From assembly GCF_013256425.1 (NCBI RefSeq), contig NZ_CP053904.1, forward strand, positions 1,364,001-1,428,000: a DNA stretch of 64,000 nucleotides. Reading direction: 5' to 3'. Made by a program: the position numbers and the translations under genes. Below, in pieces: positions 9,695 to 18,541 of this stretch. This stretch comes from Hymenobacter sp. BRD67 (GTDB lineage: Bacteria; Bacteroidota; Bacteroidia; Cytophagales; Hymenobacteraceae). The stretch's first letter is position 1. Each line of letters starts with the position of its first letter. A model generated the notes under the pieces. The model did not search any database and was not told where the DNA came from. It was given only the letters and a program-made list of their open reading frames with translations.

Positions 9695-10339
9695 TCACTT
9701 TTTGCGCAGCAGCAGCAGGCCATCGCGCACGGGCAGCAGCAGCGGCACTACGCGCGGGTCCTGCTGTACTTGCTCATTAAAAGCACGTACGGCGCGGGTA
9801 TCATGGTCGTTGGCTTTGAGCGGATAATCGGCTAATGCCTTGCCGCCCCACAGCACATTGTCCACGATGAGCAGCCCGCCCGGCCGCAGCTGGTTGACCA
9901 CCAGCTCAAAGTACCGGCTGTTATGGAGCTTGTCTGCGTCAATAAAGACTAAGTCCCACACTTCGCCGACCAAGCCCGCCAAAACATCGGCCGCATCGCC
10001 AATGTGCAGCTGCACGCGCTCGGTGAGCCCCGCAGCCGCCACGTAGCGCCGGATGCGGCTTTCACGCTCAGGATTAATCTCAATGGTATGCAGCTGGCCA
10101 TCAGCAGGTAAGCCTTCGGCCAGGCACAGCGTCGCGTAGCCCGTAAAGGTGCCGATTTCCAGCACCCGCCGGGGCTTCAGCAGGTGCGAAAGCATACTCA
10201 GCAGCCGGCCCTGCCAGTGGCCGGTGGCCATGCGCGGCATCAGCAGCTGCAAGTGGGTTTCGCGCCAGAGCGCGTGCAGCAGCGGCGGCTCGGGCTCCGA
10301 GTGGGCGTTGGCGTAGTCCTGAATAGCGTCGTCGGTCAT
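9695..10339 (-). CDS. Class I SAM-dependent O-methyltransferase (caffeoyl-CoA OMT-like)
   Basis: This 214-residue protein transfers a methyl group from SAM to a hydroxyl group, probably of a catechol-like small molecule. The SAM site is VLEIGTFTGYATLCLAEGL near residue 59, followed by TIEINPERE and WDLVFIDADK, with LIVDNVLWGG near residue 158; these are the marks of the metal-dependent caffeoyl-CoA/catechol OMT family. The start codon lies 3 bases past the stop of the SRA-domain gene, so the two are surely co-transcribed, together with the M16 peptidase gene upstream. The natural substrate is not predictable. Confidence 0.9.
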   Translation of the reverse strand: MTDDAIQDYANAHSEPEPPLLHALWRETHLQLLMPRMATGHWQGRLLSMLSHLLKPRRVLEIGTFTGYATLCLAEGLPADGQLHTIEINPERESRIRRYVAAAGLTERVQLHIGDAADVLAGLVGEVWDLVFIDADKLHNSRYFELVVNQLRPGGLLIVDNVLWGGKALADYPLKANDHDTRAVRAFNEQVQQDPRVVPLLLPVRDGLLLLRKK

Positions 10340-10342
10340 TGC

Positions 10343-10807
10343 TTAGTTGTCTGTCTTGGCCCGCCACGGCTCTAGCCGAAAGCGGTATACCCCAAACCCG
10401 GACTTGCCCGCTTTATATTCAAAATTCACTATATAAAACAAGCCTTCGTAGCGAAACTGCCCGCCCGCCGGGGCCGCGTCGATACGCCGGAAAACCCGGA
10501 TGGGCCGCCCGGTGTCTTGGCTGCGCATCAGCGCCTGGTTGCGGTGGTTGAGGTCCTGGTCGGCTACCTGGCGGCCGGTTTTGGTATCGCGCCCACCGTG
10601 CCCCGCGTACCAGAAGTAGTCGTCGTGGATTTCATCATCCTCATATTGGTCGGCCAAAATGATACTTTCAGCGCCGTGTGCAACAGTGGCGCACACGCCG
10701 GCCCGCGGCGGTCGGTGCTGCCCACGTAGCGATAAGTCGAGGCGCGAGGCAAATAAGTCACCCGGTCGCGCCAGGCCTATGTGGCCGAAAGTTGGAATAG
10801 CCGCCAT
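10343..10807 (-). CDS. Stand-alone SRA/YDG-domain protein
   Basis: This 154-residue protein is almost entirely one SRA-YDG domain, a fold that flips out and reads modified cytosine in DNA. Family features visible are FGHIGLARPGDLFASR at the N-terminus, ESIILADQYEDDE, the WYAGHGGRDTKTGRQVADQ stretch, and YEGLF in place of the classical YDG. In many bacterial relatives this domain is joined to an HNH nuclease; here no nuclease or methyltransferase domain is attached and none is encoded next door. It is tightly packed between the M16 peptidase (2 bases) and O-methyltransferase (3 bases) genes, which looks like an operon of unrelated functions. DNA-modification reading is inferred from the family only. 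Confidence 0.82.
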   Translation of the reverse strand: MAAIPTFGHIGLARPGDLFASRLDLSLRGQHRPPRAGVCATVAHGAESIILADQYEDDEIHDDYFWYAGHGGRDTKTGRQVADQDLNHRNQALMRSQDTGRPIRVFRRIDAAPAGGQFRYEGLFYIVNFEYKAGKSGFGVYRFRLEPWRAKTDN

Positions 10808-10809
10808 GG

Positions 10810-12045
10810 CTATTTCTCCGGCACGTACTGCAAAATGCTCAGGTTGGCCTCGGCCAGCACCTCGTTGGCCAGCTCGCGCAGCTCGGTGGAGGAGACGCGC
10901 TCGATACGCTCGAAAATCTCGCTCAGCGGCTCTACGCGGCCTAGGTCGAGGGTGCTTTTGCCCAGCAGCTGCATCAGGCCCGAGTTGCTTTCCTCACTCA
11001 TGGCGAGCTGGCCCATGAGCTGGTTTTTGGCTACGTGCAGCTGACTGGTAGTCAATTCCTTCTCTCGCAGTAGCTTCAGCTCTTTCTGCACCAGGCCCAG
11101 GGTGCGGCTGAGCTGCTTGGCCTCGGTGCCGAAGTAGATGCCAAATAAGCCGGTGTCGGTGTAGGGCGAATAGCTGCTGTCGATAGTATAGACCAAGCCA
11201 TATTTTTCGCGCACGGCCAGGTTGAGGCGCGAGTTCATGCCGGGGCCACCCAGGATATTATTGAGCATAAAAAACGGCACCCGGCGCTCGTCGGTGAGTG
11301 GGTAGGCGGGGCCGCCTACCAGGCAGTGGGCCTGCGAGATGGGTCGCTGCTCGGTGCGGTCGTGGCGCACGTAGCCCGCAAAGGGCAGGCGCTCGCGCGG
11401 CCCCAGCCGGGCCGGAATGGGCGCCAGAAAGCGGTCGGCCAGCCGCTTCACTTCTTTAAAGGACAGGTTGCTAACGGAGCTGAATACCAGCCGGTCGGTG
11501 CGCACATTCTCATCGTAGAAAGTGTGAAAATCAGCGGTTTGAAAGCCGCTCACACTCTCGCGGGTGCCCAGGATATTGATGCCCAGCGGGTGCTGCCCGT
11601 AGATAACGGCGTCGAAGTCGTCGATAATGGCATCTTCGGGCGCATCCTGGTACATGCTCATCTCCTCCAGAATCACGCCGCGCTCTTTCTCTACTTCCTT
11701 TTCGGGAAATATCGAGTTGAACGTCAGGTCGGTAAGTAATTCAAAAGCGCGCTCAAAATGGGTGCTGAGCAGCGTGGCGTAGAAGCAGATTTTCTCCTTG
11801 GTGGTGTAGGCATTCAGCTCGCCGCCCACCGTTTCGAGGCGGTTGAGGATGTGAAACGACTTGCGCTTGTGCGTGCCCTTGAAGGCCATGTGCTCCCAGA
11901 AATGCGCCAGGCCCTGTTGGTGAACCTGCTCATCGCGCGAGCCGATGTCGAGCAAAAAGCCGCAGTGCGCAATTTTGGTGTGCGGCACCTCCTTGTGCAA
12001 GAGCCGGATGCCGTTGGGATATTCGAATTGATGGTAATCAGACAT
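10810..12045 (-). CDS. M16-family zinc metallopeptidase (pitrilysin/processing-peptidase type)
   Basis: This 411-residue protein is a single-chain M16 peptidase of the mitochondrial-processing-peptidase type. The inverted zinc motif HFWEH is at residues 48-52 (His48, Glu51, His52) and a further Glu ligand fits ERGVILEEM about 75 residues later. Length matches the one-domain-pair bacterial members. No signal peptide is seen, so it acts in the cytoplasm or is exported by another route. It opens a tight run with the SRA and O-methyltransferase genes, and follows the M1 peptidase gene across a long palindromic repeat. Confidence 0.9.
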   Translation of the reverse strand: MSDYHQFEYPNGIRLLHKEVPHTKIAHCGFLLDIGSRDEQVHQQGLAHFWEHMAFKGTHKRKSFHILNRLETVGGELNAYTTKEKICFYATLLSTHFERAFELLTDLTFNSIFPEKEVEKERGVILEEMSMYQDAPEDAIIDDFDAVIYGQHPLGINILGTRESVSGFQTADFHTFYDENVRTDRLVFSSVSNLSFKEVKRLADRFLAPIPARLGPRERLPFAGYVRHDRTEQRPISQAHCLVGGPAYPLTDERRVPFFMLNNILGGPGMNSRLNLAVREKYGLVYTIDSSYSPYTDTGLFGIYFGTEAKQLSRTLGLVQKELKLLREKELTTSQLHVAKNQLMGQLAMSEESNSGLMQLLGKSTLDLGRVEPLSEIFERIERVSSTELRELANEVLAEANLSILQYVPEK

Positions 12046-12084
12046 TGTAGCTAGTAACCGACGAAAGCAACAAAGTTCGCGCCC

Positions 12085-12161
12085 GTAGCGTGGACTCTGC
12101 GAGTCCGCGCGTGAGAACGTTCAGGTGAATACCACGCGCGGACTCGCAGAGTCCACGCTAC
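12085..12161. repeat. 77-bp palindromic repeat, family A, copy 1
   Basis: Perfect 29-base arms (12085-12113 and 12133-12161) flank a 19-base loop that contains its own palindrome GAACGTTC. A near-identical element lies at 47856-47933 with the same arm sequence starting GTAGCGTGGACTCTGCGAG. The right arm supplies the TAG stop codon of the M1 peptidase gene, and the element fills most of the space to the M16 gene. It could form a strong RNA hairpin. It looks like a REP- or MITE-type dispersed element. Confidence 0.85.
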
Positions 12162-14737
12162 ATGGCCAGCTTTTCGGCCCGAAACAGGTCGTCGGCCGCC
12201 TGCAAAAGCTTGGCCCGCAGCTGCCGATTATAAGCAGGGTGCGCGGCCAGAAACTCGCGCACGGTACGGGCCGCCGTGGGCGTCTGGTAGTAGCCCAGGG
12301 TGCTCTGGAGCCAGCCGGCCGGGAAAAATATATCGCCCGTCAGCTGAATTTCGGCCAATAGATTCAGGCTTTCGGGCAGGTATTTTTCTGAGGTAGCCGC
12401 CCGCAGCGGGTGGTGCAGGTAGCCGAGGGCGCTCTGCACCCAGGCTTCCTTCTCGCGGTTTTTCTCCTGCTTCAGCGAGGCAAAAAAGGCGTCGCGCGTG
12501 GCCACGTCGGGCGAGAGAGCCGGCAGTAAAAACTCCAGCCGCTGGCGGCGGTCTACGTTGGTAATGCGGGCCAGCTGCTGCGTCAGAATGGGTTGAGGGG
12601 CGGCGTAGTCGCGCACGGCCAGCGCCAGGGCCAGCGCGGTGTAGTCGTCTTCCGTGAGCTTCACCAGGCCGGGCGCTTTCTGGCGCTGCCAGATGTCGTA
12701 GAGCCGCGCCTGGGCTTCCGGAGTCAGCGCGATGCTCTGGTAAGCCTTGAAATACAGCTTCTGCTCGCCGGGCCGCGTCTGCTGCAGCATGGCCTGCCAC
12801 AGCGCCTTTTCCATCGCCGGGGCCAGGGCCGTGCGCTGGGCGGGCTTCAGGAATTTCCAGTAAATATCGCTCAGCTGCCCGGTGAGGAGCTTGATATTGA
12901 GGTCGTTGGTTTCGTGCGCGGTTTGGGCGAGGTAGCGGTCGAGTAGTGGGCGCGGCGCGTAGCCCCGGCCATTGAGCATATTCTCATAAAGCGCGATATA
13001 GGTGCTGGCGCGGGCCACCGGGTCGGTGAGCGTGGCCAGGTTATCGGCCGCCTGCGGGGCCACCGGAAACACGCCGTAGCCCAGCCCCTGCGAGTTGAGC
13101 AGCACGTAGCTGGGAGCGGGCCGGCCGGCGGGCAGCGGCAGGCTCACCGCGCGCTGCGTCATATTTACCGTTAGCTCGACGGGGCCGCCGGGGTATATCA
13201 GCGACACCTCAAACTGCTGGGGCCAGAGGCGGTCTGAGCCATCTTCGGCGTGCTGCCGGATAACGAGCTGCGTAGGCTGGCCTCCTTGGGGCGTCAGCTC
13301 GTAGTCGAACACCGGCCGGCCGGGCTGGTTTACCCACACCTGGTTCCAGGCTTGCAGGTCGGCGGGCGTGTGGGCGTCGAGAATAGTGATGAGGTCGGGC
13401 CAGGTAGCGTTGCCGTGGGCGTACTTTTTGAGGTACTCACGCACGCCTTCCTGAAACGGCTTTTCGCCCATCAGGCGCTCCAGCTGGCGCATCATAATAG
13501 GGGCTTTGTGGTAAATAATATTCCCGTAGAGCGAGCCGGCATCCTGGAGGTTTTCGAGCGGCTGCCGAATGGGGTTGGCCCCTGCGGTGCGGTCCACGGC
13601 GTAGGCGGTGGGGTAGTGGTCGGTGACAAACTTGAGCAGCTGCGCCGGGCCGGCCGAGGCCTCGGGGTTCATCTTGTCGGCCATGAAATTGGCAAACACC
13701 TCCTTCATCCACACGTCGTTGAACCACTGCATGGTCACGAGGTCGCCAAACCACATGTGGGCCGTTTCGTGGCCGATGAGATTCTGGCGGGCCAGCAGCT
13801 GGTCCTTGGTCGCGCCTTCATCCAGAAACAGCGAAGAAGCTTTGTAGTCGATGTTGCCGACGTGCTCCATGCCGCCGTACTGGAAGTCGGGGATAGCCGT
13901 AAAGTCGAACTTCTGAAACGGAAAGGCGAGGCCGGTGTAATTTTCCAGAAAGGCCAGCGCCTCGCCGTGCAGCTTAAAAATAACGGGCACGCTGAGCCGG
14001 ATTTTGGTCGTGTCCGTTTCGCGGTGATAGAAATTCATCGGGCGCCCCGCCACCTGGCGCTGCACCGGCGTAAACCGGCCGGCGGCAAACGAAAACAAAT
14101 AGGTGCTGATGGAGTCGGAAGGCAGGAAATGGTAGGTTTTCTGCCCGTCGACGCGAATCGAGTCGTGCAGCGGCCCATTGGCTACGGCCTGCCAGGCGGC
14201 CGGCACGGTGAGCGACAGCGTAAAAGTCGCCTTCAGATTGGGCTGGTCGAATACCGGCAGCACCGTGCGGGCGCGGTCGGGCACGAGCAGCGTGTAGAGG
14301 TAGTCGGCATTGCGATTCAACGATAAGTCACCGGCATCCAGGCCGATGTGTACCACGTTGTGGCCGGCGCGCAGCGCGGCGGCGGGCAGCACCAGGTGTT
14401 CCTGCCGGTAGTCGATGGCGGCCGGCTGGCCATTAATAGTGAGACTGTGCAGCTGGCCGGCGGTGCCTTTAAAATCGAGCTGCACGGGCGCGTGGGTATG
14501 CAGCAGATTAAACTGCACTGCTTCCTGCGCCCGCACCGGGGCGGCTTTATCGGCGGGCACCGTCAGCTCCACCTCATACCGCACGCGGCTGATGGTTTGC
14601 TTGCGAAACTCGGCCAGCTCGCGGGCCACGCCGGGCACTACGGGCGGCGCGCTGGTGGTAGGGTAGGCGGCCCGCTGGCAGGCGGCCGCGAGCAGCAGGC
14701 CGCTTAGCGCCCCATATTTACGGAAGTGAACCGGCAT
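12158..14737 (-). CDS. M1-family aminopeptidase lipoprotein
   Basis: This 859-residue protein is an M1 (aminopeptidase N-like) zinc metallopeptidase. The zinc site HETAHMWFGDLVT with downstream Glu in KEVFANF is intact, and the substrate-binding GxMEN motif appears as GGMEH. The N-terminus carries a lipoprotein signal with lipobox LAAAC (Cys at about residue 20), so it is probably anchored in an envelope membrane. The C-terminal half is helical (ERAP1-like). A TAnnTTTG box lies 30 bases before the ATG. The stop codon is inside a palindromic repeat, so the natural C-terminus may have been changed slightly. It is divergent from the pxp operon. Confidence 0.9.
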   Translation of the reverse strand: MPVHFRKYGALSGLLLAAACQRAAYPTTSAPPVVPGVARELAEFRKQTISRVRYEVELTVPADKAAPVRAQEAVQFNLLHTHAPVQLDFKGTAGQLHSLTINGQPAAIDYRQEHLVLPAAALRAGHNVVHIGLDAGDLSLNRNADYLYTLLVPDRARTVLPVFDQPNLKATFTLSLTVPAAWQAVANGPLHDSIRVDGQKTYHFLPSDSISTYLFSFAAGRFTPVQRQVAGRPMNFYHRETDTTKIRLSVPVIFKLHGEALAFLENYTGLAFPFQKFDFTAIPDFQYGGMEHVGNIDYKASSLFLDEGATKDQLLARQNLIGHETAHMWFGDLVTMQWFNDVWMKEVFANFMADKMNPEASAGPAQLLKFVTDHYPTAYAVDRTAGANPIRQPLENLQDAGSLYGNIIYHKAPIMMRQLERLMGEKPFQEGVREYLKKYAHGNATWPDLITILDAHTPADLQAWNQVWVNQPGRPVFDYELTPQGGQPTQLVIRQHAEDGSDRLWPQQFEVSLIYPGGPVELTVNMTQRAVSLPLPAGRPAPSYVLLNSQGLGYGVFPVAPQAADNLATLTDPVARASTYIALYENMLNGRGYAPRPLLDRYLAQTAHETNDLNIKLLTGQLSDIYWKFLKPAQRTALAPAMEKALWQAMLQQTRPGEQKLYFKAYQSIALTPEAQARLYDIWQRQKAPGLVKLTEDDYTALALALAVRDYAAPQPILTQQLARITNVDRRQRLEFLLPALSPDVATRDAFFASLKQEKNREKEAWVQSALGYLHHPLRAATSEKYLPESLNLLAEIQLTGDIFFPAGWLQSTLGYYQTPTAARTVREFLAAHPAYNRQLRAKLLQAADDLFRAEKLAM

Positions 14738-14767
14738 TGACTAGCAGAACAGCTAAAGAATAATTCC

Positions 14768-14775
14768 CAAAACTA
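14768..14775 (-). promoter_or_regulatory. Candidate -7 box of the M1 peptidase gene
   Basis: The minus strand reads TAGTTTTG, an exact TAnnTTTG match, 30 bases upstream of the M1 peptidase ATG, in the 77-base space shared with the divergent pxp operon. No equally good box was found for pxpB. Confidence 0.5.
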
Positions 14776-14814
14776 AGCGGCTATCGGCATGCCTGACCTC
14801 GCAGCCCCCTACGT

Positions 14815-15507
14815 ATGTATCCGCTCGGCGACGCGGCCCTGGTGCTGGAGCTCGGCCAGGCTATCGACCCGGCTACCCACCGCCTCATTCAGGCCTTCGC
14901 CCGGCTGCTCGACCAGCACCCGCTACCCGGCCTGCGCGAGTACGTGCCGGCCTTCACTACGCTTACGGTGTATTACGATTGTCGGGCGCTGCAGCAGGCC
15001 GGTGATTTGCCACCTTACGAGCAGGTAGCTAGCTGCCTGCAAGCCCTATTGCCGGCTGCCCGGGCTGCTGCCATCGAGTATGCGCCCGGCGCGCTCGTGG
15101 AAATACCGGTTTGCTACGGCGGCGAGTTCGGGCCCGATTTGGAGGTGGTGGCGCAGCACGCGCAAGTAACAGCTGAAGAGGTGATTGCCCTCCATGCCCA
15201 GGCCGAGTACCTGGTGTACATGGTTGGTTTCGCGCCCGGCTTTCCCTACCTCGGCGGGCTCGATGCGCAGCTGGCTACCCCGCGCCGCGCCCAGCCCCGG
15301 CCGCTGGTGCCGGCCGGCGCGGTCGGCATTGCCGGTATGCAAACGGGCATCTATTCGCTGCCCACGCCGGGTGGCTGGCAGCTCATCGGGCGCACGCCGC
15401 TGCGGCTGTTCGATGCCGGCCGCGCCCAGCCCAGCTTATTGAAAGCGGGCCAGCGGCTGCGCTTTGTATCTATTTCAGAGGCCGAGTTTCAGCGGCTGGC
15501 CTCATGA
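14815..15507 (+). CDS. pxpB: 5-oxoprolinase subunit B
   Basis: PxpB is one of three subunits of the bacterial ATP-dependent 5-oxoprolinase that opens 5-oxo-L-proline to glutamate. The 230-residue product carries the family features YPLGDAALVLELG at the N-terminus, YVPAFTTLTVYYD, and YMVGFAPGFPYLGGLD with the following RAQPRPLVPAGAVGIAG. A stop codon in frame at 14794 leaves ATG 14815 as the only start that keeps the N-terminal motif. It overlaps pxpC by four bases (ATGA), which indicates translational coupling. Older annotations call it a KipI-like allophanate hydrolase subunit 1. Confidence 0.93.
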   Translation: MYPLGDAALVLELGQAIDPATHRLIQAFARLLDQHPLPGLREYVPAFTTLTVYYDCRALQQAGDLPPYEQVASCLQALLPAARAAAIEYAPGALVEIPVCYGGEFGPDLEVVAQHAQVTAEEVIALHAQAEYLVYMVGFAPGFPYLGGLDAQLATPRRAQPRPLVPAGAVGIAGMQTGIYSLPTPGGWQLIGRTPLRLFDAGRAQPSLLKAGQRLRFVSISEAEFQRLAS

Positions 15508-16508
15508 GCATCAGCGTGCTGAAACCTGGGTTGCTCACCACTGTGCAGGACCAGGGCCGGTTTGGCTACCAGCAGGCTGGGCTGGTAGTAAGCGGCGCGC
15601 TCGATGCCGTGGCGCTATGCACCGCCAACCTGCTGGTGGGCAACCCCGAAACTGCCGCCGGCCTCGAATGCACGCTGCGCGGCCCCACGCTGCGCTTTGA
15701 CACGGACGCGTTGCTGGCCCTTACCGGGGCCGAACTGGCCGCCCGCATCAACGGCCAGCCGGTGCCCACCAGCCGGCCGGTGGCCGTGCGGGCCGGTACG
15801 GTCCTGACATTTGATGCGCCGCCGCGGGGTGGCCGGGCGTATCTGGCCGTAGCCGGCGGCGTGGCCGTGCCAATGGTGCTGGGCAGTCGCGCTACGTATC
15901 TGCGGGCCGCGCTGGGTGGTTTCCAGGGCCGGGCCTTGCGGGCCGGAGATGAGCTGCCGGTAGGAGAGTGGTCGGCCACCGGCGCGCACCTGTTTGCGGC
16001 GCTGCGGCCAGCAAACCCCCGTGGCTGGGCGGCAGCAAGCTGGTGGGCCGATGCCGCCCAGCCCCGAGCCCAACCTACCGATGCGCTGCTGGTGCGGGCG
16101 CTGCCCGGACCGGAATATGAGCAGTTTACCCCCGAAAGTCAGCAAAATTTCTGGGCGCAGACTTTCGGCGTAACTACTGAAACTGACCGCATGGGCTGCC
16201 GCCTGAGTGGGCCGGCCCTCACCCGGCACACCGCCGCCGAGCTGCTGTCGAGCGCCGTCACGTTTGGCACGGTGCAGGTGCCGGCCGGGGGCCAGCCCAT
16301 TGTGCTGCTGGCCGATTGCCAGACCACCGGCGGCTACCCACGCCTGGTCCAGGTTATCTCGGCCGATTTGGGCCGCCTGGCGCAGGCGCTGCCCGGCATC
16401 CACCTGCGCTTTCAGGTAATTACCCTCGCCGAGGCGCAGGCGCTGTATCTTGCGCAGCAGCAGCGGCTGCGGGCCTTGAGCAGCGCCATTCAGCTGAGGA
16501 TAATATAG
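15504..16508 (+). CDS. pxpC: 5-oxoprolinase subunit C
   Basis: PxpC works with PxpB as a carboxyltransferase-like pair in 5-oxoprolinase. The 334-residue product begins with SISVLKPGLLTTVQDQGRFG, the family N-terminal motif, and ends with the conserved block DRMGCRLSGPAL, VPAGGQPIVLLADCQTTGGYP. Its start overlaps the pxpB stop. Residue content and length are normal. The gene ends at a bulged hairpin before pxpA. Confidence 0.93.
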   Translation: MSISVLKPGLLTTVQDQGRFGYQQAGLVVSGALDAVALCTANLLVGNPETAAGLECTLRGPTLRFDTDALLALTGAELAARINGQPVPTSRPVAVRAGTVLTFDAPPRGGRAYLAVAGGVAVPMVLGSRATYLRAALGGFQGRALRAGDELPVGEWSATGAHLFAALRPANPRGWAAASWWADAAQPRAQPTDALLVRALPGPEYEQFTPESQQNFWAQTFGVTTETDRMGCRLSGPALTRHTAAELLSSAVTFGTVQVPAGGQPIVLLADCQTTGGYPRLVQVISADLGRLAQALPGIHLRFQVITLAEAQALYLAQQQRLRALSSAIQLRII

Positions 16509-16530
16509 TATAAATAATATATTATGCCTC
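16496..16530 (+). promoter_or_regulatory. Bulged hairpin between pxpC and pxpA
   Basis: Arms 16496-16507 and 16518-16530 pair with one bulged base and a loop of about ten bases; the left arm covers the pxpC stop codon. The sequence is A/T rich except for the GAGG/CCTC base. No T run follows, so it is more likely an RNA-stability or expression-balancing hairpin than a full terminator. Confidence 0.35.
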
Positions 16531-16574
16531 CCTTTCTCATCGAGTCCGAATAGTAATCTTCCCCTAGCGTAACC

Positions 16575-17354
16575 ATGCCTTCTGTCGATTTAAACTGTGA
16601 TATGGGCGAAAGCTTCGGGGCCTGGACGCTGGGCCAGGACGCCGAAATAATGCCGCTTATCACCTCTGCCAACGTCGCCTGCGGGTTTCATGCCGGCGAC
16701 CCCGGCGTGATGCGCCAGACCGTGCAGCTGGCCCTGCGCCACGGCGTGGCCATCGGCGCGCACCCCGGCCTGCCCGACCTGGTAGGCTTTGGCCGCCGCA
16801 ACCTGGACATTTCGCCCCAGGAAGCCTTCGATATGACGGTGTACCAGCTCGGGGCGCTGGCCGCCGTGGTGCGGGCCGAAGGTGGCCAGCTGCACCACCT
16901 CAAGCCCCACGGCGCGCTCTACAACATGGCCGCTACCAATGCCAAGTTAGCCGAGAGCATCGCCGAAGCCATTTATAAAGTGCAGCCTGAGCTGACGCTC
17001 TACGGCCTGGCCGGCTCCGAGCTGACCAAAGCTGGCGAAAAAATCGGCCTCAAAACCGCGCACGAGGTATTTGCCGACCGCACCTACCAGGGCGACGGCA
17101 CACTTACGCCGCGCCGCCAGCCCGACGCCCTCATTACCAGCGCCGACGCGGCCATTGCCCAGGTGCTGCGCATGGTGCAGGGCGGCTGGGTGCGCACCCA
17201 GCAGGGGCCGGAAGTGGCCATCCGGGCCGATACCGTGTGCCTGCACGGCGACGGGGCCCACGCCCTGGACTTTGCCCGGCAGCTGCGCACGGCGCTGGCC
17301 CAGGCCAATATCGAGGTGCGCGCTACCCCCGCCGTTGCGCCCAGCGCCCGATGA
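16575..17354 (+). CDS. pxpA: 5-oxoprolinase subunit A (LamB/YcsF family)
   Basis: PxpA is the third subunit of 5-oxoprolinase, a LamB/YcsF-family TIM-barrel. The 259-residue product has the family signatures [14 protein letters not shown] at the N-terminus, [28 protein letters not shown] and [10 protein letters not shown], with [14 protein letters not shown] later. It lies 66 bases after pxpC and overlaps the NRAMP gene by four bases (ATGA). Degrading 5-oxoproline prevents build-up of this spontaneous glutamine product. Confidence 0.95.
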   Translation: MPSVDLNCDMGESFGAWTLGQDAEIMPLITSANVACGFHAGDPGVMRQTVQLALRHGVAIGAHPGLPDLVGFGRRNLDISPQEAFDMTVYQLGALAAVVRAEGGQLHHLKPHGALYNMAATNAKLAESIAEAIYKVQPELTLYGLAGSELTKAGEKIGLKTAHEVFADRTYQGDGTLTPRRQPDALITSADAAIAQVLRMVQGGWVRTQQGPEVAIRADTVCLHGDGAHALDFARQLRTALAQANIEVRATPAVAPSAR

Positions 17355-18535
17355 AGCTGAAGTTTCGTACGCTCGGCGGAGCCAGTCTGGGCGCTGCTTT
17401 TCTGATGGCCAACTCGTCCATCGGCCCCGGCTTTCTGACCCAGACTACCGTGTTTACCCAGCAGCTGCTCACCAGCTTTGGGTTTGTTATTCTGGTGTCG
17501 GTGCTGCTCGATGTGGGCGCGCAGCTCAATACCTGGCGCGTACTCACGGTGAGCGGGTTGCGGGCGCAGGACCTGGCCAACCGCCTGCTGCCGGGGCTGG
17601 GCTACTTCCTGGCGGGTATGGTTATTCTGGGCGGCTTCGCCTTCAATATCGGCAATATCGCCGGCTGCGGACTGGGCCTGAATGTGCTCACCGGCCTCTC
17701 GTACGAGCAGGGCGCTCTTATCAGCTGCGGGGTGGCGCTGCTGCTGTTCTGGGTGCGCGAAGTCGGCAGGATGCTCGACGGCTTTACCAAGATTCTGGGT
17801 ACGATTAAGATTCTGCTCACGCTGGGAATTGCCTTCAGCGCGCACCCGCCGCTGCTGCAGGCGCTGCACCACACGCTGCTGCCGGCCAAGGTAAGCGCGG
17901 CGGCCATTGTCACCATTGTGGGCGGCACGGTGGGCGGCTACATCACGTTTTCGGGCGCCCACCGCCTGCTCGATGCCGGTATAAAAGGCATTGGTAGCCA
18001 GGCCGAAGTGACGCGCAGCGCCGTCAGCGGCATCGTTATTTCCACCATTATGCGGTTTGTGCTCTTCCTGGCCATTGTGGGGGTGCTGAGCCACGGGGCC
18101 GTGCTGCAAGCCGACAACCCGGCGGCGGGGGTGTTCCGGTCGGCGGCGGGCGAGGTGGGCTTCCGCATATTCGGCATAATATTGTGGAGCGCGGCCATTT
18201 CCTCCGTGGTGGGCGCCGCCTACACGTCGGTGTCATTTTTCAAGACGTTTCACCCCGTATTCGAGCGCTACGAGCGGGCCTGCATTTCGGTGTTTATCGT
18301 GTTGTCAACCAGTATATTCGTGCTGGTTGGCAAGCCTACTCAGCTGCTCATTTTTGCCGGCGCCATCAACGGGCTGATACTGCCCATAGCCCTCGCCATT
18401 GTGCTCGTAGCCGCCGCTAGTCCCCGCCTCATGGGCAGCTACCGCCACCCGCGCTGGATGCTGGCCGCCGGCTGGCTGGTGGTACTCATAATGGGTAGCC
18501 TCAGCGTGCGGGCCATCTGGGAGCTGCTGGCTTAG
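17351..18535 (+). CDS. NRAMP-family transporter (YcsG-like)
   Basis: This 394-residue integral membrane protein belongs to the NRAMP/divalent-metal-transporter fold, with about eleven predicted membrane segments. The first segment [19 protein letters not shown] shows an NRAMP-like unwound helix, but the canonical DPGN metal motif is replaced by SSIGPGF, so the cargo may not be Mn or Fe. The start at 17351 overlaps pxpA by four bases. A related gene (ycsG) accompanies pxp genes in Bacillus, so a role in uptake of 5-oxoproline, a precursor, or a needed ion is plausible. Only six bases separate it from the convergent glycosyltransferase. Confidence 0.82.
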   Translation: MKLKFRTLGGASLGAAFLMANSSIGPGFLTQTTVFTQQLLTSFGFVILVSVLLDVGAQLNTWRVLTVSGLRAQDLANRLLPGLGYFLAGMVILGGFAFNIGNIAGCGLGLNVLTGLSYEQGALISCGVALLLFWVREVGRMLDGFTKILGTIKILLTLGIAFSAHPPLLQALHHTLLPAKVSAAAIVTIVGGTVGGYITFSGAHRLLDAGIKGIGSQAEVTRSAVSGIVISTIMRFVLFLAIVGVLSHGAVLQADNPAAGVFRSAAGEVGFRIFGIILWSAAISSVVGAAYTSVSFFKTFHPVFERYERACISVFIVLSTSIFVLVGKPTQLLIFAGAINGLILPIALAIVLVAAASPRLMGSYRHPRWMLAAGWLVVLIMGSLSVRAIWELLA

Positions 18536-18541
18536 CGGGCT

